Shown: positions 6,790-7,870 of the stretch, one piece after another | How positions within the stretch are numbered: the stretch's first letter is position 1 | Layout of the letters: every line of letters starts with the position of its first letter | Assembly (NCBI GenBank): GCA_017380355.1 | Contig: JAFOED010000116.1 | Coordinates: 1 to 7,870 of the forward strand | DNA: 7,870 nucleotides | Reading direction: 5' to 3' | DNA from: Ruminococcus sp. | GTDB taxonomy: Bacteria; Bacillota; Clostridia; Oscillospirales; Acutalibacteraceae | Program-made: the position numbers and the translations under genes | Notes under the pieces: model-generated | Database searches by the model: none | Told to the model about the DNA's origin: nothing | Seen by the model: only the letters and a program-made list of their open reading frames with translations

Positions 6790-7614
6790 ATGAGCTTTTT
6801 GAGCAAAGATGAAAACAAGGTACTAATGTTACCAACAATTTCAATAAGGCCGAACAAAACTCAGCCAAGAAAAAACTTTGACGAACAGGCTTTAAAATCT
6901 TTATCTCAATCAATCGTGCAGAACGGAATCCTCCAACCTCTATCTGTCAGACGTATAAATGTTACAGAATACGAGCTGGTCGCAGGTGAAAGACGACTAA
7001 GAGCCGCTGTTATGGCTGGAATCACAAAGGTTCCGTGTATTGTTGTCCGCTGTAGTGATAAAGAATCTGCTGTATTCGCTCTTTTGGAAAATTTACAGCG
7101 AAAAGAGTTGAATATGTTTGAGCAAGCTCGCGGAATAGCTCGTCTTATCAGAAAATATGGTATTACACAGGAACAAGCGGCTATAAGTCTTGGTAAAAAA
7201 CAGTCTACTATTGCAAATAAACTGCGATTATTAAAACTCACGTTTGACGAGCAGGAATGGATAATAAGCGCCGATTTATCTGAACGGCACGCTCGTGCAT
7301 TACTGCGTATCAGTGATGAAACTGCTCGTAGAAGTGCTTTAAGCCATGTGATCAGCGAGAATATGAATATCAGTCAGACTGAGGCATATATTACAGACAT
7401 TCTTATGAGACGTATACCTCCTCTCCCTCAAAGTGTTAAAAAGCAGGAGAAAAAGGTTGTTGTAAAGGACGTACGTATATTTGTGAATACAATAAACAAA
7501 GCTGTTGATACAATGCGTATGTCAGGAATAAACGCAACAAGCAGTAAAAATGAAACCGATGATTACATAGAATATACGGTAAAAATTCCTAAAGCCCGAG
7601 AAAGGGCATCGTAA
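6790..7614 (+). CDS. noc: Nucleoid occlusion protein Noc (ParB/Spo0J paralogue)
   Basis: Noc is a DNA-binding CTPase-fold protein that, in Bacillus, spreads from specific sites, attaches the nucleoid to the membrane and blocks division over it. From the ATG at 6790 the product is 274 residues. It shows the ParB N-domain (ISIRPNKTQPRKNFD at 17-31), the CTP-binding GERRLRA at 66-72 and ENLQRKEL at 100-107, then a helix-turn-helix at about 125-150. It is closer to Noc than to ParB: the stretch LGKKQSTIANKLRLLKL closely resembles Bacillus subtilis Noc as I remember it. The four published specificity positions read Q138, K144, K149 and R166, the Noc set rather than the ParB R/T/A/G set. The C-terminal dimer domain (VRIFVNTI at 228-235, ending YIEYTVKIPK) also resembles Noc. 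Only about 10 residues precede the core, shorter than the Bacillus membrane-targeting extension. Position after rsmG matches Bacillus gene order. A generic ParB label is the alternative. Confidence 0.88.
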   Translation: MSFLSKDENKVLMLPTISIRPNKTQPRKNFDEQALKSLSQSIVQNGILQPLSVRRINVTEYELVAGERRLRAAVMAGITKVPCIVVRCSDKESAVFALLENLQRKELNMFEQARGIARLIRKYGITQEQAAISLGKKQSTIANKLRLLKLTFDEQEWIISADLSERHARALLRISDETARRSALSHVISENMNISQTEAYITDILMRRIPPLPQSVKKQEKKVVVKDVRIFVNTINKAVDTMRMSGINATSSKNETDDYIEYTVKIPKARERAS

Positions 7615-7624
7615 AGCTTTCCCC

Positions 7625-7644
7625 ATAGATGTGAAAGCATCTAT
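7625..7644. other. Short stem-loop after noc
   Basis: ATAGATG at 7625-7631 pairs perfectly with CATCTAT at 7638-7644 around a 6-base loop. There is no T tract on either side, so it is not a standard terminator. It starts 11 bases after the noc stop and might stabilise or process the 3' end of the message. Its role is unknown. Confidence 0.4.
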
Positions 7645-7677
7645 CCACTCATACCCATTTCCTTATCTGAACCCCTT

Positions 7678-7713
7678 GCCAAAGGTCACGCGGAATACCG
7701 CGTGGCCTTTTGG
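7678..7713. terminator. Long hairpin terminator downstream of noc
   Basis: A 13-bp stem (7681-7693 with 7698-7710, one G-T pair, core CACGCGG/CCGCGTG) has an AATA loop. It extends with three further GCC/GGC pairs if one T is bulged. The 5' arm begins with AAA and the 3' arm ends in TTTT, so it could stop transcription from either side, although the T tract is short. It is the likely end of the noc transcript. Confidence 0.75.
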
Positions 7714-7870
7714 CGTTATAAACAAAGCGTTTCTATAGTAGTCCTAGCTTAACTCGACTTTCCAGGGCTACGGTGCTCGGCGCTTAAAATATGTTTCACG
7801 TGAAACACTAGATCGTCATTTCTATGTAAAAATTCAAACTTTTTAATAAATATCACTCAAAACACTTTAA
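7714..7870. other. Non-coding segment carrying a parS site; no gene seen
   Basis: I see no supportable coding region, tRNA or insertion sequence on either strand here. The segment has a more GC-rich patch at about 7743-7786 and then an AT-rich run to the end of the window, with the parS palindrome between them. By analogy with Bacillus gene order, soj/parA and spo0J/parB would begin just beyond the window, which would make the AT-rich end their leader. That is inference only. No confident promoter was found in it. Confidence 0.5.
7792..7807. promoter_or_regulatory. parS site downstream of noc
   Basis: TGTTTCACGTGAAACA occurs here a second time, identical over all 16 bases to the copy inside mnmG about 2.27 kb upstream. 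This one is intergenic, 177 bases after the noc stop. It probably loads ParB near the origin and may also let ParB affect transcription of whatever follows. Confidence 0.94.

Noticed and set aside
7743..7786. GC-rich patch considered as a tRNA or small RNA gene
   Set aside because: No cloverleaf, CCA end or convincing long stem could be built from it by eye.

Overview
This window is an ordinary, well-conserved stretch of a low-GC Gram-positive (Bacillota) chromosome: the rpmH–rnpA–yidD–yidC–jag–mnmE–mnmG–rsmG–noc neighbourhood that usually lies next to the replication origin. The AT-rich sequence, the AGA-rich arginine codon use, a YidC without a lipoprotein signal, and a Noc-type ParB paralogue point to Clostridia, perhaps an Oscillospiraceae/Ruminococcus-like gut bacterium. 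The family-level placement is a guess from sequence feel, not a search result. All nine genes are on the + strand, and all appear intact.

Layout. (1) Positions 4-138 encode ribosomal protein L34, closed by a clear intrinsic terminator. (2) After about 80 bases comes a tight cluster: rnpA (RNase P protein), yidD (overlapping rnpA by one base), yidC (membrane insertase) and jag/khpB (RNA-binding KH/R3H protein, TTG start). It is closed by a strong terminator at about 2591-2623. (3) mnmE, mnmG and rsmG follow at 2647-6646 with short gaps. MnmE and MnmG together modify the tRNA wobble uridine, and RsmG methylates 16S rRNA. A third terminator ends this unit. (4) noc at 6790-7614 has its own candidate promoter and ribosome binding site, and is followed by a long hairpin terminator. 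(5) The last 256 bases hold no gene I can support. They contain two hairpins and a perfect parS site, and soj/parA and spo0J/parB would be expected just beyond the window.

The most distinctive content is chromosome-segregation DNA. Two perfect 16-bp copies of the ParB-type parS palindrome are present, one inside the mnmG coding region and one downstream of noc. The ParB-family gene between them carries all four residues known to switch DNA specificity from parS to Noc sites, yet no Noc-type site is visible here. The sites are therefore most likely served by a separate ParB encoded outside the window.

I looked for an undescribed system and did not find one. The findings are modest regulatory and sequence-level oddities in a core-genome locus.
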